Below, one piece after another: positions 16,544 to 25,558 of a DNA stretch of 64,000 bases. The stretch comes from Streptomyces sp. NBC_01233 (GTDB lineage Bacteria > Actinomycetota > Actinomycetes > Streptomycetales > Streptomycetaceae). A program made the position numbers and the translations under genes. Below the pieces are notes generated by a model. That model had not been told where the DNA came from. It did no database searches and saw nothing but the letters and a program-made list of their open reading frames with translations. Position 1 is the stretch's first letter. Every line of letters starts with the position of its first letter. The DNA lies in contig NZ_CP108514.1 in the NCBI RefSeq assembly GCF_035989305.1, positions 7,916,501 through 7,980,500 on the forward strand. Reading direction: 5' to 3'.

Positions 16544-17632
16544 TCAGCGAGTTGGGGCGGGGCCTGGACGACGCGAGGGGGTGGGGGGTGCCGGCATGGG
16601 CGCGGGTCCGAGACGGTGAAGAAGGCGGTGTCCGTCGTCGGTGAGGTGCAGGCGCTGTCCCGCGTGCAGGCTGGTGCTGCGGTCCCGCTCGATGAGGCGT
16701 TTCTCAAAGAGGGAGTTCACCGAGCGCAGGGTGATGTTCTCCGGTGATCCGGCAGTCACGGTGGGCTGTTTCCCGGGCCACTGCCAGTACGTGACGGTGC
16801 TGGTGTGGACGAGGTGCAGGGCGCGGTGCTGGGGGCTGGTCAGCTTCGTTGTGATCGGAAGTTGACGGGCCGTGTCGAGGGCCTGGAGTCCCCGTTCGGT
16901 GGGGCGCAGCCTCTGCCCGGCGGCGAGGCTGCCGCTGGCGTCCAGACAGATCAACTGCTTCTCCGTGAGCGAGTCCACGGTTCCGGGGGAGATACGGTCG
17001 CCGCTGCCGGTCCAGACCCGTCGGTGGTTGCGCCGGTCGTGGGAGAGGAGGACTTGGTCTTCCGTGATGAGGCGCAGGGCCTGGTGCTCTGCCCAGTTCA
17101 GTTCTGGCAGCGGCGCGGGTTCGGCCGCGCGGGCCGCCTCGCGCAGCGCAGCGGTCTCGGTGAATGCGATGGCGTTGTGGCAGGCGGCGCGGGCGGCGGG
17201 GATTATCGCGAGAGTGGCCGCGATCCACCCGTCGAGGTCTTGTCGGTGGGTGGCTGGCCGGGCGGACATCTGGCCGGTGACCGGGTCGGGGATGCCGTCG
17301 ATGCGGTGGTACTCGGCGGCGATTGCGACTGCGCCGGCGATGCGGTTGGTGATGTCGGCCGAGCGCTTGGCGAGCTGCCCGAGTGCTTCAACAGCGTGGT
17401 GTCCGGACACGGTGGTGTGCGCGTACGGCTGCTCGGAGGCGGCCAGAAGCAGTGCGAGTGCGGCGGTGGAATGGCCCTGGGCGGTGGCGTACCAGGAGGC
17501 GAGTTCTGGCAGTGCCGGAGTTCCAGCGACGGGATGCGCGCTGTCGAGAACCTCACGGAGGGTGCCGTAATCGCGGGACAGGGCACGAAGGCGTTCGATG
17601 GCATGAGCGGCTTCGGTAGGGGGTGAACTCAG
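16544..17632 (-). CDS. Hypothetical protein with two winged-helix-like modules, probable CTG start
   Basis: 362 aa if read from CTG 17632, which follows GGAG by five bases. The frame is open and has clear coding bias upstream of the first GTG (17410): TEAAHAIERLRALSRDYG, ELASWYATAQGHSTAALALL. No ATG/GTG/TTG occurs between the upstream stop and 17410. Two C-terminal modules: HQALRLITEDQVLLSH...SLAAGQRLRPTERGLQAL and HRALHLVHTSTVTYW...SLHAGQRLHLTDDGHRLL. These recur in the proteins at 15594 and 44727. Function unknown; possibly transcription control of the element. Confidence 0.65.
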   Translation of the reverse strand: MSSPPTEAAHAIERLRALSRDYGTLREVLDSAHPVAGTPALPELASWYATAQGHSTAALALLLAASEQPYAHTTVSGHHAVEALGQLAKRSADITNRIAGAVAIAAEYHRIDGIPDPVTGQMSARPATHRQDLDGWIAATLAIIPAARAACHNAIAFTETAALREAARAAEPAPLPELNWAEHQALRLITEDQVLLSHDRRNHRRVWTGSGDRISPGTVDSLTEKQLICLDASGSLAAGQRLRPTERGLQALDTARQLPITTKLTSPQHRALHLVHTSTVTYWQWPGKQPTVTAGSPENITLRSVNSLFEKRLIERDRSTSLHAGQRLHLTDDGHRLLHRLGPAPMPAPPTPSRRPGPAPTR

Positions 17633-17782
17633 GACAGCTCCAGGAGGCAGAGGAAAGCACGACTACGTGCGGGATGCGGGCGGGAGCCGAGCTGGCCGCC
17701 GCGCCCGGACCACACCGAAGCCGGGTGGTCCGGAGCGAGGCCGATCAGCGACTGGTGAGCCCCGATCCCCGGTGGCGCGGAG

Positions 17783-18427
17783 CTATCGACGGGGGGCCGG
17801 CCGCGGTGCGGACTGCGCAGGGGGCGCGGCGGGTAGGGCCGTTACCGCGCTGGCATGGACCGTGATGTTCAGGTGTTGGTGATTGGGTGCCTGATCGGCG
17901 ACGTCCAAGTCCCATGACATGGCATCCGCGGTATTACTGCAGGTGTTGGCGCTGCGTTCGAGCAGATTGGATCCCTCAGCAAGGTGCCACGCCATCGTGT
18001 ACTCCGCCTCGAAGTGACGGATAAGGGGGCGGTATCCGTTCGGCCTTGAGGGCGGTGCGGGGATCTCCGTGTACGGGTTGGCGCTTAGCGCGACGGCCAG
18101 GTTGGAGGTAGCCAGCGAGGAGTCGCGGACGAGCCCGGAGACCCTTTCCAGGACGGAGTCGCGGCAGGGCATCGACGCGTACTTGCTGCTGTCCAGTACC
18201 CCGAGGATTTCGCCTGCTTCGGCCGTTAGGGCCAGTCCTTGGAGGAGCAGGGGGGTGATCTTGCGCTGGGCGTCGGTATCAACCGTGTAGGAGAGTCCGC
18301 GTACCTCGGCGCAGAGGTTCCTGAACACGTCTCCCAGGTCTGCCAAGTTCCCGAGCGGGGCGCTGAGATCCTCGCAGAGTTGGTCGTACTCCTCCACGGT
18401 GAGTTCCCGGAAGGTCTTTACCGGCAC
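17783..18427 (-). CDS. Hypothetical helical protein following the coupling ATPase
   Basis: 214 aa from GTG 18427. Helical: FRELTVEEYDQLCEDL, LGDVFRNLCAEVRGLSYTVD, ITPLLLQGLALTAEAGEILGVLD, then EYTMAWHLAEGSNLLERSANT. The frame is open up to the end of the coupling-protein gene (18565), so an upstream non-ATG start is possible. No family recognised. Position suggests a role in transfer. Confidence 0.55.
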   Translation of the reverse strand: MPVKTFRELTVEEYDQLCEDLSAPLGNLADLGDVFRNLCAEVRGLSYTVDTDAQRKITPLLLQGLALTAEAGEILGVLDSSKYASMPCRDSVLERVSGLVRDSSLATSNLAVALSANPYTEIPAPPSRPNGYRPLIRHFEAEYTMAWHLAEGSNLLERSANTCSNTADAMSWDLDVADQAPNHQHLNITVHASAVTALPAAPPAQSAPRPAPRR

Positions 18428-18564
18428 GGTGTGCTTGGCTTCGGTGATGAGGGTCTCCAATGGTGGCGGTGCCGGGCCCGGCGGGCGTGTCAGCCGCAGC
18501 TGTGCCGGGTCCCGACTGGGGTGTGTGGTCAGGGCGGACGAGGGCTGGATGGGGAGTTGCCGAG

Positions 18565-20355
18565 TTACGCGGCGGTCCCGAAGTCGGACTGGCCCGGTGT
18601 CACCTTGGCGATGGCTCGGGCGGTGATGGCCTTCGAAGCGCGGGCGGAGGCGGCGGACAGCTCGCTGGCGCCGGGCTCCAGGTACCAGGGGCGCATGTCG
18701 AGCATCGCGGGGCGCATGCCGGTGGCGAAGAGGAGGCCGGACCCCTTGGGGAGGGCGCGGATGGCGTCGGCCGGCAGGATCCGCTCCTGCCGCATGGAGA
18801 CCGACGTGGACTTCCCGGAGTCGGAAGTCGAGGTGGAGGTGGTCTCGACGTCGTGATCGCCGATCATCCGGGACAGCTTGTCCGCGAAGTCGGGGTCGTC
18901 GATACCGCTGCCGATGACCTTGATGGTGGAGGCGCTCCACATGGCGTCCATACCGGCATCACCCCAGACGCGCTGCCCCTGCCGGTAGGACTGCAGGATC
19001 GTGATGGGGATGATGCCGCGGCTGCCGAGGTGGGAGTACAGGTCGGGCAAGTCTGAGATTTTGCAGACGTTTGCGGCCTCGTCGAGGACGCAGATCATGG
19101 GCGGGTCGAGCCGCCCGCCGGCGCGCTCGGCCTGGGCTGTCGCGGTGCGCATGACGGAGTCCGCGCAGGCTGCGATGAGGGCGGAGGCGCCGCCGCCGCC
19201 GTCCTTGCTCAGGAGGAACAAGGTGTCGGTGCTGGTCACGAAGTCGCGGGGCTTGAATTCGTCCGCGTCCTTCTGTGGGGTGACCCACTTCGCGATGTCG
19301 GCGTTGAGGAGGCAGGCGGCGTATTGCCTGCTGGTTTCGAAGATGCCGTCTCGTGTCTCCGGCGGCCCTTCCACGGTGCCCTTGAGCTGGGAGGCGACGG
19401 CGGTGAAGCCGTGGTCGCGCAGGAGGTCGAGCGGGGTTCGGTCGGCGGGGAATGCGAGCCAGCTCATGACGTCGGTGATGGGGCGCTGGTCGAGTGCGGC
19501 CGCGAGGAACAGCTGGCTCAGCACGTTGGAGGCGGCCTTGGACCAGAAGTCGCCCTGCTGGCTGGCATCGACGGCGGCGGTCAGGAAGTGGCCGGCGAGG
19601 CGGCCGGCCCCTTCGAGGCTGTCGGCGTCGGCGAGCGGGTTCCACCACATGGTCCGCTCCGCGTGGGCGATCTGCTGCGGGTCCATCGACCAGGTCCGGC
19701 CCACCGTGCCGCGGGCGTCGAGGCAACAGGTGTAGGCGTCGCCGGCGGCCTTGTTCGAGGTCAGGAGGACTGGGCCGGGGGCGGACAGGATCATGGGAAT
19801 GGCCAGGGTGGTCGTCTTGCCCGACCGGGGTGCCATGATCGCGACGGCCACGTCTTCGAAGTTCATCCGGACCTCGGTACGGCTCCCGGCGATGTTACCG
19901 AGGAGGATCCCGGTGTCCTTGGGCGCGAGGTTCTTGACCTCCTTCAGGCTGGGACGCAGTGATCGGGCCTTGCCGTTGAGGGACTTGGCAAGAAGGGGTT
20001 CGATGTCCCGGGCCTTGGCCATCCCCACGACCTTCTTCTTCGTCCCCCCGCCGGCGCGCTTCTTCCACAGGCTGAGTGCGACGAGTGCGAGCGTGGCCAG
20101 GAGGACCCCGGGGACGATGAGACGGCCGATCACAAGGGCGGTGCTGCCGGTGGTGGGCCACAGCCGTTCCGGGTGGAGGAGAGCGTTGGCCGGGTCGTAC
20201 GGGGCCCAAGCGCCTGCACCGGTCAGCCAGGTGGTGCTGTTGGCGCCCAGCCAGGCGAGGTTGGCCCAGGGGATGGCCACGGCCAGGGCGCCGAGCAGCA
20301 CCTTGAAGGCCAGGTCGGTGAAGTCGTTGGAGGAGTCGGGTCGGTTGGGCGGCAA
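18565..20355 (-). CDS. Type IV coupling protein, TraG/VirD4-like ATPase
   Basis: 596 aa, TTG start after AGGA. Two N-terminal membrane segments (about 14-38 and 78-96), then the P-loop MAPRSGKTTTLAIP (about 185-198), Walker B MICVLDEAANVCK (about 430) and the TraG-type segment LYSHLGSRGIIPITILQSYRQG. Such proteins form a cytoplasmic-face hexamer that recruits relaxase-bound DNA and feeds it to the secretion channel. The P-loop is shortened relative to GxxGxGK[ST] but keeps GKT. Partner genes: VirB4 at 34258, relaxase at 60252. Confidence 0.9.
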   Translation of the reverse strand: MPPNRPDSSNDFTDLAFKVLLGALAVAIPWANLAWLGANSTTWLTGAGAWAPYDPANALLHPERLWPTTGSTALVIGRLIVPGVLLATLALVALSLWKKRAGGGTKKKVVGMAKARDIEPLLAKSLNGKARSLRPSLKEVKNLAPKDTGILLGNIAGSRTEVRMNFEDVAVAIMAPRSGKTTTLAIPMILSAPGPVLLTSNKAAGDAYTCCLDARGTVGRTWSMDPQQIAHAERTMWWNPLADADSLEGAGRLAGHFLTAAVDASQQGDFWSKAASNVLSQLFLAAALDQRPITDVMSWLAFPADRTPLDLLRDHGFTAVASQLKGTVEGPPETRDGIFETSRQYAACLLNADIAKWVTPQKDADEFKPRDFVTSTDTLFLLSKDGGGGASALIAACADSVMRTATAQAERAGGRLDPPMICVLDEAANVCKISDLPDLYSHLGSRGIIPITILQSYRQGQRVWGDAGMDAMWSASTIKVIGSGIDDPDFADKLSRMIGDHDVETTSTSTSDSGKSTSVSMRQERILPADAIRALPKGSGLLFATGMRPAMLDMRPWYLEPGASELSAASARASKAITARAIAKVTPGQSDFGTAA

Positions 20356-20504
20356 GCGGAGGTCCTAGGAGGGTTGGTTCAGGGACGGTTCGGCGGTGCG
20401 GCACGGCGGCGGGGAAGCGGGGGCAGTCCGGGAATGCGGGCTGCGGGAGCGGTGAGACCGCGCGCGAGAACGTCGAGCTGGAGGATCGTTTCTGCATCGC
20501 GGGA

Positions 20505-20933
20505 TCAGAGGGACAGGTACGGCCAGGCGGCGTGGTTGCGGCGCTGGAGGGTTGCTTCGTACTCGGCTCGCGTATCGGTGTCGCGGGCGAGGATCCCTTC
20601 GCGGTCCACCAACCACTGGGCCTGGAGTTCGTCCAGGCGGCGGGCTGCGTCGCGCAGGCCTGCGCAGAGGGCGGTCCATGAATCGGGCAGGACATCCGCT
20701 GGCAGCCGTATGGCCTGGATCTCGGCGACGGTGACCAGCTGCCCGGTGCTGTAGGAAATCTTCCGGAACGCCTGCCACGTGGCTGCGTGCGCTGCGGTAC
20801 TCGTGACCGATGGTTCTTCGGTTCTGTCGCGGGGGTTGTCCCGTGCTGGTTGGAGGTGGGCGCGACTGTCGCGTACGTACACGGCCAGTTGCTGGAGGCG
20901 TAGCCGGTGGAGATCGGTGGGGGACAAGGCCAA
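20505..20933 (-). CDS. Small hypothetical helical protein
   Basis: 142 aa, TTG start. Helices LHRLRLQQLAVYVRDSRAHL and LCAGLRDAARRLDELQAQWL, ending with RRNHAAWPYLSL. No family recognised. Lies 149 bp upstream of the coupling-protein gene, in the same train. Confidence 0.6.
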   Translation of the reverse strand: MALSPTDLHRLRLQQLAVYVRDSRAHLQPARDNPRDRTEEPSVTSTAAHAATWQAFRKISYSTGQLVTVAEIQAIRLPADVLPDSWTALCAGLRDAARRLDELQAQWLVDREGILARDTDTRAEYEATLQRRNHAAWPYLSL

Positions 20934-21017
20934 GGGGAGGGGTGTCCTTCGAACGGCAGGGGAGTGGGGTTCCCGGAGGGGGCGGGCACGGGGTGCCGCG
21001 CCACCCTCCGGGATCAG

Positions 21018-21854
21018 CTACCGGCGGCGGCCCGTCGCCGCGGCAGTTGCGGCCGGGGCGGGCGAGTACGGCCGGGCGGACGGCAGCTTGGCTGCTCGGG
21101 CGAGGGCTCGGGCCCCGGCGCGCGCCGCGTCCAGGCGTGCGACATGGGCTTCCACGATCTGGGGCCCGGCGGCGAACACGGCGCCCTCAGTCGCTCGGTA
21201 GTGGGCGCCTTGGTCGTGTGAACCTCGGAGCAGGGCGGCCGGGTTGGCGAGCTCCTTGATCAGGCCGGCCATGACGTGCGTAGGGGTGGTTTGGTCAAGG
21301 GCGGCAGACCAGACCGTTTCGACCCCGCCGCCGTAGGTCTCCTCGACGGCCTGGATCCTCCACCAGAAGCGGTCGTCGTCCCGGCTGTCCGACCCGAACT
21401 GTTGGATCTTCAGTCCCTGGCCGGGTGCTGAGGCCTCGCGCCCGTGGGGACCGTCGCTGGCGTTCCATCCGGCGGCAGCCAGCGTCTCCCACAGGTCTGG
21501 TGGAGCGTGGGCGGGGGCTGGTCGGATGAGGGAGTCGGTCAGTCCCGCGATGATCTCGACCGGGGCGTTGCGGGTGAACCCGGCGTGCCAGTAGTCGGGC
21601 ACGAACATCAGGGCGCTGCCCACCGACCACGCTTGGTGTGGTGAGAAGGGGGCGAGGACGAGACCCAGTGAGCGGTCGGGGCTCGTCAGGGAGACCTGCG
21701 GGAGACCGCGGTCACCATCGTGCTTCCAGCCCGCCGCGCGCAGGCTGTGCGTGATGTGCCGTGGGTCCCCCGCACCGGCCAGGTGGCGGGGGCTGACCTC
21801 GCAGTGGAACTTGCCCTTCTTGTCTTCGATGAAGGCTCGCAGTTCCTCGTTCAC
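21018..21854 (-). CDS. DUF317 protein
   Basis: 278 aa, GTG start overlapping the upstream stop (GTGA). Two DUF317 units: CEVSPRHLAGAGDPRHITHSL...TSPDRSLGLVL...NAPVEIIAGLTDSLIRP and DDDRFWWRIQAVEETYGGGV...TTPTHVMAGLIKELANP. Basic C-terminal tail ATGRRR. Paralogue of the protein at 22220, with a small helical gene between them. Function unknown. Confidence 0.78.
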   Translation of the reverse strand: MNEELRAFIEDKKGKFHCEVSPRHLAGAGDPRHITHSLRAAGWKHDGDRGLPQVSLTSPDRSLGLVLAPFSPHQAWSVGSALMFVPDYWHAGFTRNAPVEIIAGLTDSLIRPAPAHAPPDLWETLAAAGWNASDGPHGREASAPGQGLKIQQFGSDSRDDDRFWWRIQAVEETYGGGVETVWSAALDQTTPTHVMAGLIKELANPAALLRGSHDQGAHYRATEGAVFAAGPQIVEAHVARLDAARAGARALARAAKLPSARPYSPAPAATAAATGRRR

Positions 21855-22198
21855 AGGATGCTCTGGCCCCGGAAGGGAGTCGTGCGCAGCCGGCTGACGT
21901 CGAGGTGAAGGATCGTCCAGTCCTGGATGTCGTTGGCCGCGAGCGTGAGCCACTGGACGGTGTGTTCGACCTGCGGGCTCCACGGGACGGGTGCCTGCTG
22001 CACCAGGTAGCGGGAGGTTGCGCGGAGGGCTTCGGAGAGGCGGACGAGGACTCCGTGATCCTCGTCGAGGAGGACGGCCGCCAGGTCCAGGGCCTGTTCG
22101 GGGGCGGGGCCCGATCGCAGCTTTGCGGTGAGCTTCAGGAGCGTGTTCGCGGCCTCCTGGAGCTGCTCGGGCGTGATGTCGGTGGTGCTGTCGGGCAT
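21851..22198 (-). CDS. Small hypothetical helical protein
   Basis: 115 aa; AGGA lies five bases before ATG 22198. Pattern TPEQLQEAANTLLKLTAKL, ALDLAAVLLDEDHGVLVRL, SEALRATSRYLVQQ resembles 23026-23415 (LATLAAQLDEGLPAEDAAAL) and weakly 50537-50893. Stop overlaps the DUF317 start. Probably a partner of the adjacent DUF317 protein (the pairing occurs twice). Confidence 0.65.
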   Translation of the reverse strand: MPDSTTDITPEQLQEAANTLLKLTAKLRSGPAPEQALDLAAVLLDEDHGVLVRLSEALRATSRYLVQQAPVPWSPQVEHTVQWLTLAANDIQDWTILHLDVSRLRTTPFRGQSIL

Positions 22199-22219
22199 GG
22201 GCGTCCTGTGGTGAGGTGG

Positions 22220-23029
22220 TTAACGGCGTCCGGCTGCGGCACCGCTCCGCGAGGTGTGCGCGCGGGGTGCGGCCTTGCGAGGCTGACGGGCGGCCCAAGC
22301 GTTCTTGGCCCAGGTCGCGGAGCGGGCGGCGGTGACGCGCGCCTGCTTCCAGGCGGCGAGATCGGAGGGCAGGACGGACACCGAGGTGGTGCGGATCCTG
22401 TCGGTGGCCGGTACGTGACCTCGTGGCCGCATCACGGGCTGGGGGTCGGCGAGGGCGGTGGCGAACTCCTGGACCAGGTGCATCGGGGTGGTCTGGGAGA
22501 ACACCGCGTCCCAGGCCCGTCCGTGTTCGGTTCGGGCGCCGGCCCACCAGTGCGCCTTGCCCTGCCCGTTCTGGTGGAACTGGATCCAGGCGTCGCCGTC
22601 CGGGCTGGTCGCGGTGAAGTGCTTCCCGCGGGCGGTCGCCCAGTTCTGCTCCTCCAACGGCGCCCACACGTTCGGGGCGTGCGCCGGGCGGGGCTGCGTC
22701 AGCGCGTCCGTGAACCCCGCGATGATCTCGACGGGAACGTACGCGGTGAGGGTCACATGCCAGGCGTCCTGTTCCGGGGTGGCTCGACCGGAGACCGTCC
22801 AGCCCGGGGGTGTGGCGGCGACGTTGTACCCGATCCGGACGGACTGGTCCGGGCTGTCGAAGACGACCGGAGTACCGGCACGGGGCGTCCTGTCGGCCCA
22901 TCCGCTGGCACGGAGGTACTCGGTGACGTGCCGGATGTCGCCGCCGCCGGCCAGGTGCCGGGGCTCGATCAGGTAGTGCTGCTCAGGGAGCTCGCCCCCC
23001 GGTCCCCATCCTTGCCACTGCCGAGTCAT
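22220..23029 (-). CDS. DUF317 protein
   Basis: 269 aa. ATG 23029 overlaps the upstream stop (ATGA). Units: YLIEPRHLAGGGDIRHVTEYL, FDSPDQSVRIGYN, YVPVEIIAGFTDALTQPRP; then FTATSPDGDAWIQFHQ, TTPMHLVQEFATALADP. The C-terminus is basic (RKAAPRAHTSRSG). Closest paralogue is 21018-21854. Function unknown. Confidence 0.8.
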   Translation of the reverse strand: MTRQWQGWGPGGELPEQHYLIEPRHLAGGGDIRHVTEYLRASGWADRTPRAGTPVVFDSPDQSVRIGYNVAATPPGWTVSGRATPEQDAWHVTLTAYVPVEIIAGFTDALTQPRPAHAPNVWAPLEEQNWATARGKHFTATSPDGDAWIQFHQNGQGKAHWWAGARTEHGRAWDAVFSQTTPMHLVQEFATALADPQPVMRPRGHVPATDRIRTTSVSVLPSDLAAWKQARVTAARSATWAKNAWAARQPRKAAPRAHTSRSGAAAGRR

Positions 23030-23415
23030 CGGCGCCTCCCAGCGGGCGGGACCGGTGGGGTCGGCGGCAAGGGGTTGGAGGTCTGGGCCGGAGAGGGGGC
23101 GGAGGACGGCCACTGGGCGATCTCGGCTTCGGTGCCGCCGAGATTCTCGGCCTCGCGGAACACGACGTCGCAGGATTCGGCGAGGTCCTGCCAGATGTCC
23201 GCGCCTTCGACACCGGCATCGGCATAGCGCTGGGCCATCCGGCTAACCGCCCCCAGGACGGTGCCGACCTGGTAGAGCAGCCCGTCGTCAATCTCGAAGA
23301 CGGGTGCCAGCAGTGCTGCGGCGTCCTCGGCGGGCAGTCCTTCGTCCAGTTGTGCAGCCAGGGTGGCGAGGGTGGCACGGACGTCGTTGAGATCCTGCGC
23401 GGTGACGTTGAACAA
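23026..23415 (-). CDS. Small hypothetical helical protein
   Basis: 129 aa, TTG start with AAGGAGG five bases upstream. LNDVRATLATLAAQLDEGLP, LLYQVGTVLGAVSRMAQRYAD, and a Pro-rich tail ending PPAGRRR. Same layout as 21851-22198: a small helical protein overlapping a DUF317 gene. Confidence 0.65.
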   Translation of the reverse strand: MFNVTAQDLNDVRATLATLAAQLDEGLPAEDAAALLAPVFEIDDGLLYQVGTVLGAVSRMAQRYADAGVEGADIWQDLAESCDVVFREAENLGGTEAEIAQWPSSAPSPAQTSNPLPPTPPVPPAGRRR

Positions 23416-23667
23416 GCGGCCTCCTTTCAGGCATCGGGGTGTACGGGGTGCTGCCCGGGACTGCAGCGCGGGGAGCGGCGGCGGCTCTCGCCGCCTGCGT
23501 CGAAGGGGGTCTTCGCCGTTCTCGGGGTGGGGCGGTGGTCGCTGCCGAAGGTGCAGTCCTTCAGGTAGCGGCGGATGAGGAGGAAGGCGAGCCGGGGTCG
23601 GCGCCGGACGGAGATCGGAGGAGGCAGGACGGGGTGGGGTGTTGAGGTGATCGGGTCTCCAGCGACG

Positions 23668-24054
23668 TCAGGAACGCCGGCGTGGGGCGGCGCCCGGCGC
23701 GGGGAGGCCTCGTGGCGGATGCGGCACTGGGCTATTCCGGGCGGTCATGGCCTCGGAGTAGGTCGCCTCGTCGAAGAGTTCGGGGGCGATGTTGACCCGG
23801 TAGCCAGCCTTCGTCCCGGCGGCCATGGAGCGGGTCGCGTGCTGCCGTTCCTCGTCAGGGCTGAGGGTGTCGGGGAGTCGGTGCCACACGTAGAGCGGCG
23901 GCAGGACGTTCCGCTCGAAGCCCTGGGCATCCAGCAGCTTCAGCAGACGCTCTGAGGCTCCCGTGCGGGAGTCGGCGTAGACGGCCTTGTCGGAGTAGTG
24001 CCGGTAGATCTCAAGGTCGGTGCCGAATTCGTCAGCGCGGTTCAGGGCGGGCAC
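23668..24054 (-). CDS. Hypothetical protein
   Basis: 128 aa from GTG 24054 (GGAG abuts the start, so a later start is possible). ADEFGTDLEIYRHYSDKAVY, LLKLLDAQGFERNVLPPLYVW, GTKAGYRVNIAPELFDEATY. Basic Pro-rich tail. Compact alpha/beta look; no family recognised. Confidence 0.6.
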   Translation of the reverse strand: MPALNRADEFGTDLEIYRHYSDKAVYADSRTGASERLLKLLDAQGFERNVLPPLYVWHRLPDTLSPDEERQHATRSMAAGTKAGYRVNIAPELFDEATYSEAMTARNSPVPHPPRGLPAPGAAPRRRS

Positions 24055-24081
24055 TCCTATCGGGCGGGGTGTTGGGCGAGA

Positions 24082-24837
24082 TCACCGGCTGCGGGCAGGG
24101 GCACCCTGGCTGTGGGCGGCTGGCCGTGCCGGTTTGGAGATGAGCGGGGGCCGGACGACGACACCGATGCCCAGACGGTCCAGGCGCTGGGAGACGAGGT
24201 GGATGCGCGTGATCTGCTCGCGGTCGCCGTACTGCGACGGGGGCAGCACGAACATCCGGTCGTACGGGTGGTACTGGAAGCCGGACCGGTACAGGGCTTC
24301 GGCCGCGCCCTCCGCTCCCGACACCGCGCCTACGGCTCCGTCCGGGTACCAGGCCATGCTGACCCGCCCGGCGAGGACGGGCGGCGCCGGACGCCGGGGG
24401 ATGGGGTGCTCCAAGTTGTGCCGGACTTGGTTCAGAGCCGCCTCGTACCGGGGCAGGAGCCGGCGGGAGACCTGGGAGGCCGCGCGGACGGGGTCCGCGG
24501 GGACGGTGATGCCGTTGGGCTCGGCGACCTGGTGGAAGGCGTCAGGACTGGCGTCCGGAACCATCGGCCCGATCATGAACTGGCGGGGCCGCATCGGCCG
24601 GTCGAAGACCAGCAGGCGGGCTCCGTCGGCACGGCTGAGGACCGCTTGGTGGGCTAGGACGAAGTTGGAAGCGGCGTTTCCGAGGGCACCGACGTCCCAC
24701 AGCTCGGCGCTCGTAGGGAACTGATCGGGATACGAGGCGTGGCGGGTGTACGTGCTGGTCCAGGTCGCGCCGGGCAGGCGGGCGGCGAGGGAGGCGGCGA
24801 AGACGGCGAGGTCATCGCGCCGATGGGACGAGGGCAT
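24082..24837 (-). CDS. Hypothetical protein, paralogue of the IS-interrupted gene at 29078
   Basis: 251 aa, ATG start. N-terminal half: LAVFAASLAARLPGATWTST, AVLSRADGARLLVFDRPMRP. C-terminal half: ITVPADPVRAASQVSRRLLP, RVSMAWYPDGAVGAVS, EALYRSGFQYHPYDRMFVLP. The same order of segments is found in the split gene 29078-31425, so both belong to one unnamed family. C-terminal half might be a small alpha/beta binding domain. Function unknown. Confidence 0.65.
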   Translation of the reverse strand: MPSSHRRDDLAVFAASLAARLPGATWTSTYTRHASYPDQFPTSAELWDVGALGNAASNFVLAHQAVLSRADGARLLVFDRPMRPRQFMIGPMVPDASPDAFHQVAEPNGITVPADPVRAASQVSRRLLPRYEAALNQVRHNLEHPIPRRPAPPVLAGRVSMAWYPDGAVGAVSGAEGAAEALYRSGFQYHPYDRMFVLPPSQYGDREQITRIHLVSQRLDRLGIGVVVRPPLISKPARPAAHSQGAPARSR

Positions 24838-24865
24838 GGGGAACCTTGCGGGTGATGGGGGAAGT

Positions 24866-25558
24866 TCAGCGCCTGCGGCGTACGGCGAGAGCCGGGGGAG
24901 GGGGCGGTGGGCAGGAGCAGACGACGGACGCCTCGCGCTCAGTGCTCTCGACTCCGGTACAGCCCGGACGAAGAGGGTGCGCGGTATGCCGGTCCGCGAG
25001 AGCGTTGCGATACGCGGAGATCTCGATGCTGACCACCGCGATCTTCTCCGCGAGGCTGCGGATCCGGGCGGCGTGATGGGGGTCGGCGTCTTCACCGAGG
25101 CCGCCCACGAACTCTGCTGCTGCTTCGAGGACCTCGACAGCGGCCGGCAGGACACCGTCTCCGGGCGCCACCAGCTCGGTCAGAACGGCGGTGGCCTCCT
25201 CACTGTGCTCGGCGGCCCGGATCCTCTGGGCCAGGTTTGCGACCTGTCCGCCGAGCGTCAGGTCGTGGAACGCCATCTGAGCGGAGGCGAAGGCGGGATC
25301 GTGCTGGACGGCGTAACCGGCCGCCTTCAGCAGCGCGACTGCCCGTCGGGACAAATAGAGCTGTTCATCTTCGTCGAGGCCGTAGGGGAGACGGTGGTAA
25401 CGGTCATGAGCGCGGGCGACAACGATGAACCCTGCGCGTTGCAGGATCGACTCGCCTTCCTCGTCCCCGCCACGGGCGATGATCTCGTCGGAGTGCGGAT
25501 CGTGGGAGATGTGTACGACGCGGTCGGATAGGGCTATGGCTGGCTCCAGTTGGGTCAG
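24866..25558 (-). CDS. Hypothetical helical protein, probable CTG start
   Basis: 230 aa from CTG 25558, whose TG is shared with the TGA stop of the upstream gene (CTGA). The next in-frame start upstream (GTG 25642) would impose an 88-base overlap. Segments: RVVHISHDPHSDEIIARGGD, LYLSRRAVALLKAAGYAVQH, VANLAQRIRAAEHSEEATA, ALAEKIAVVSIEISAYRNAL-like helices, and a run of eight prolines near the end. Unrecognised. Confidence 0.6.
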   Translation of the reverse strand: MTQLEPAIALSDRVVHISHDPHSDEIIARGGDEEGESILQRAGFIVVARAHDRYHRLPYGLDEDEQLYLSRRAVALLKAAGYAVQHDPAFASAQMAFHDLTLGGQVANLAQRIRAAEHSEEATAVLTELVAPGDGVLPAAVEVLEAAAEFVGGLGEDADPHHAARIRSLAEKIAVVSIEISAYRNALADRHTAHPLRPGCTGVESTEREASVVCSCPPPPPPALAVRRRR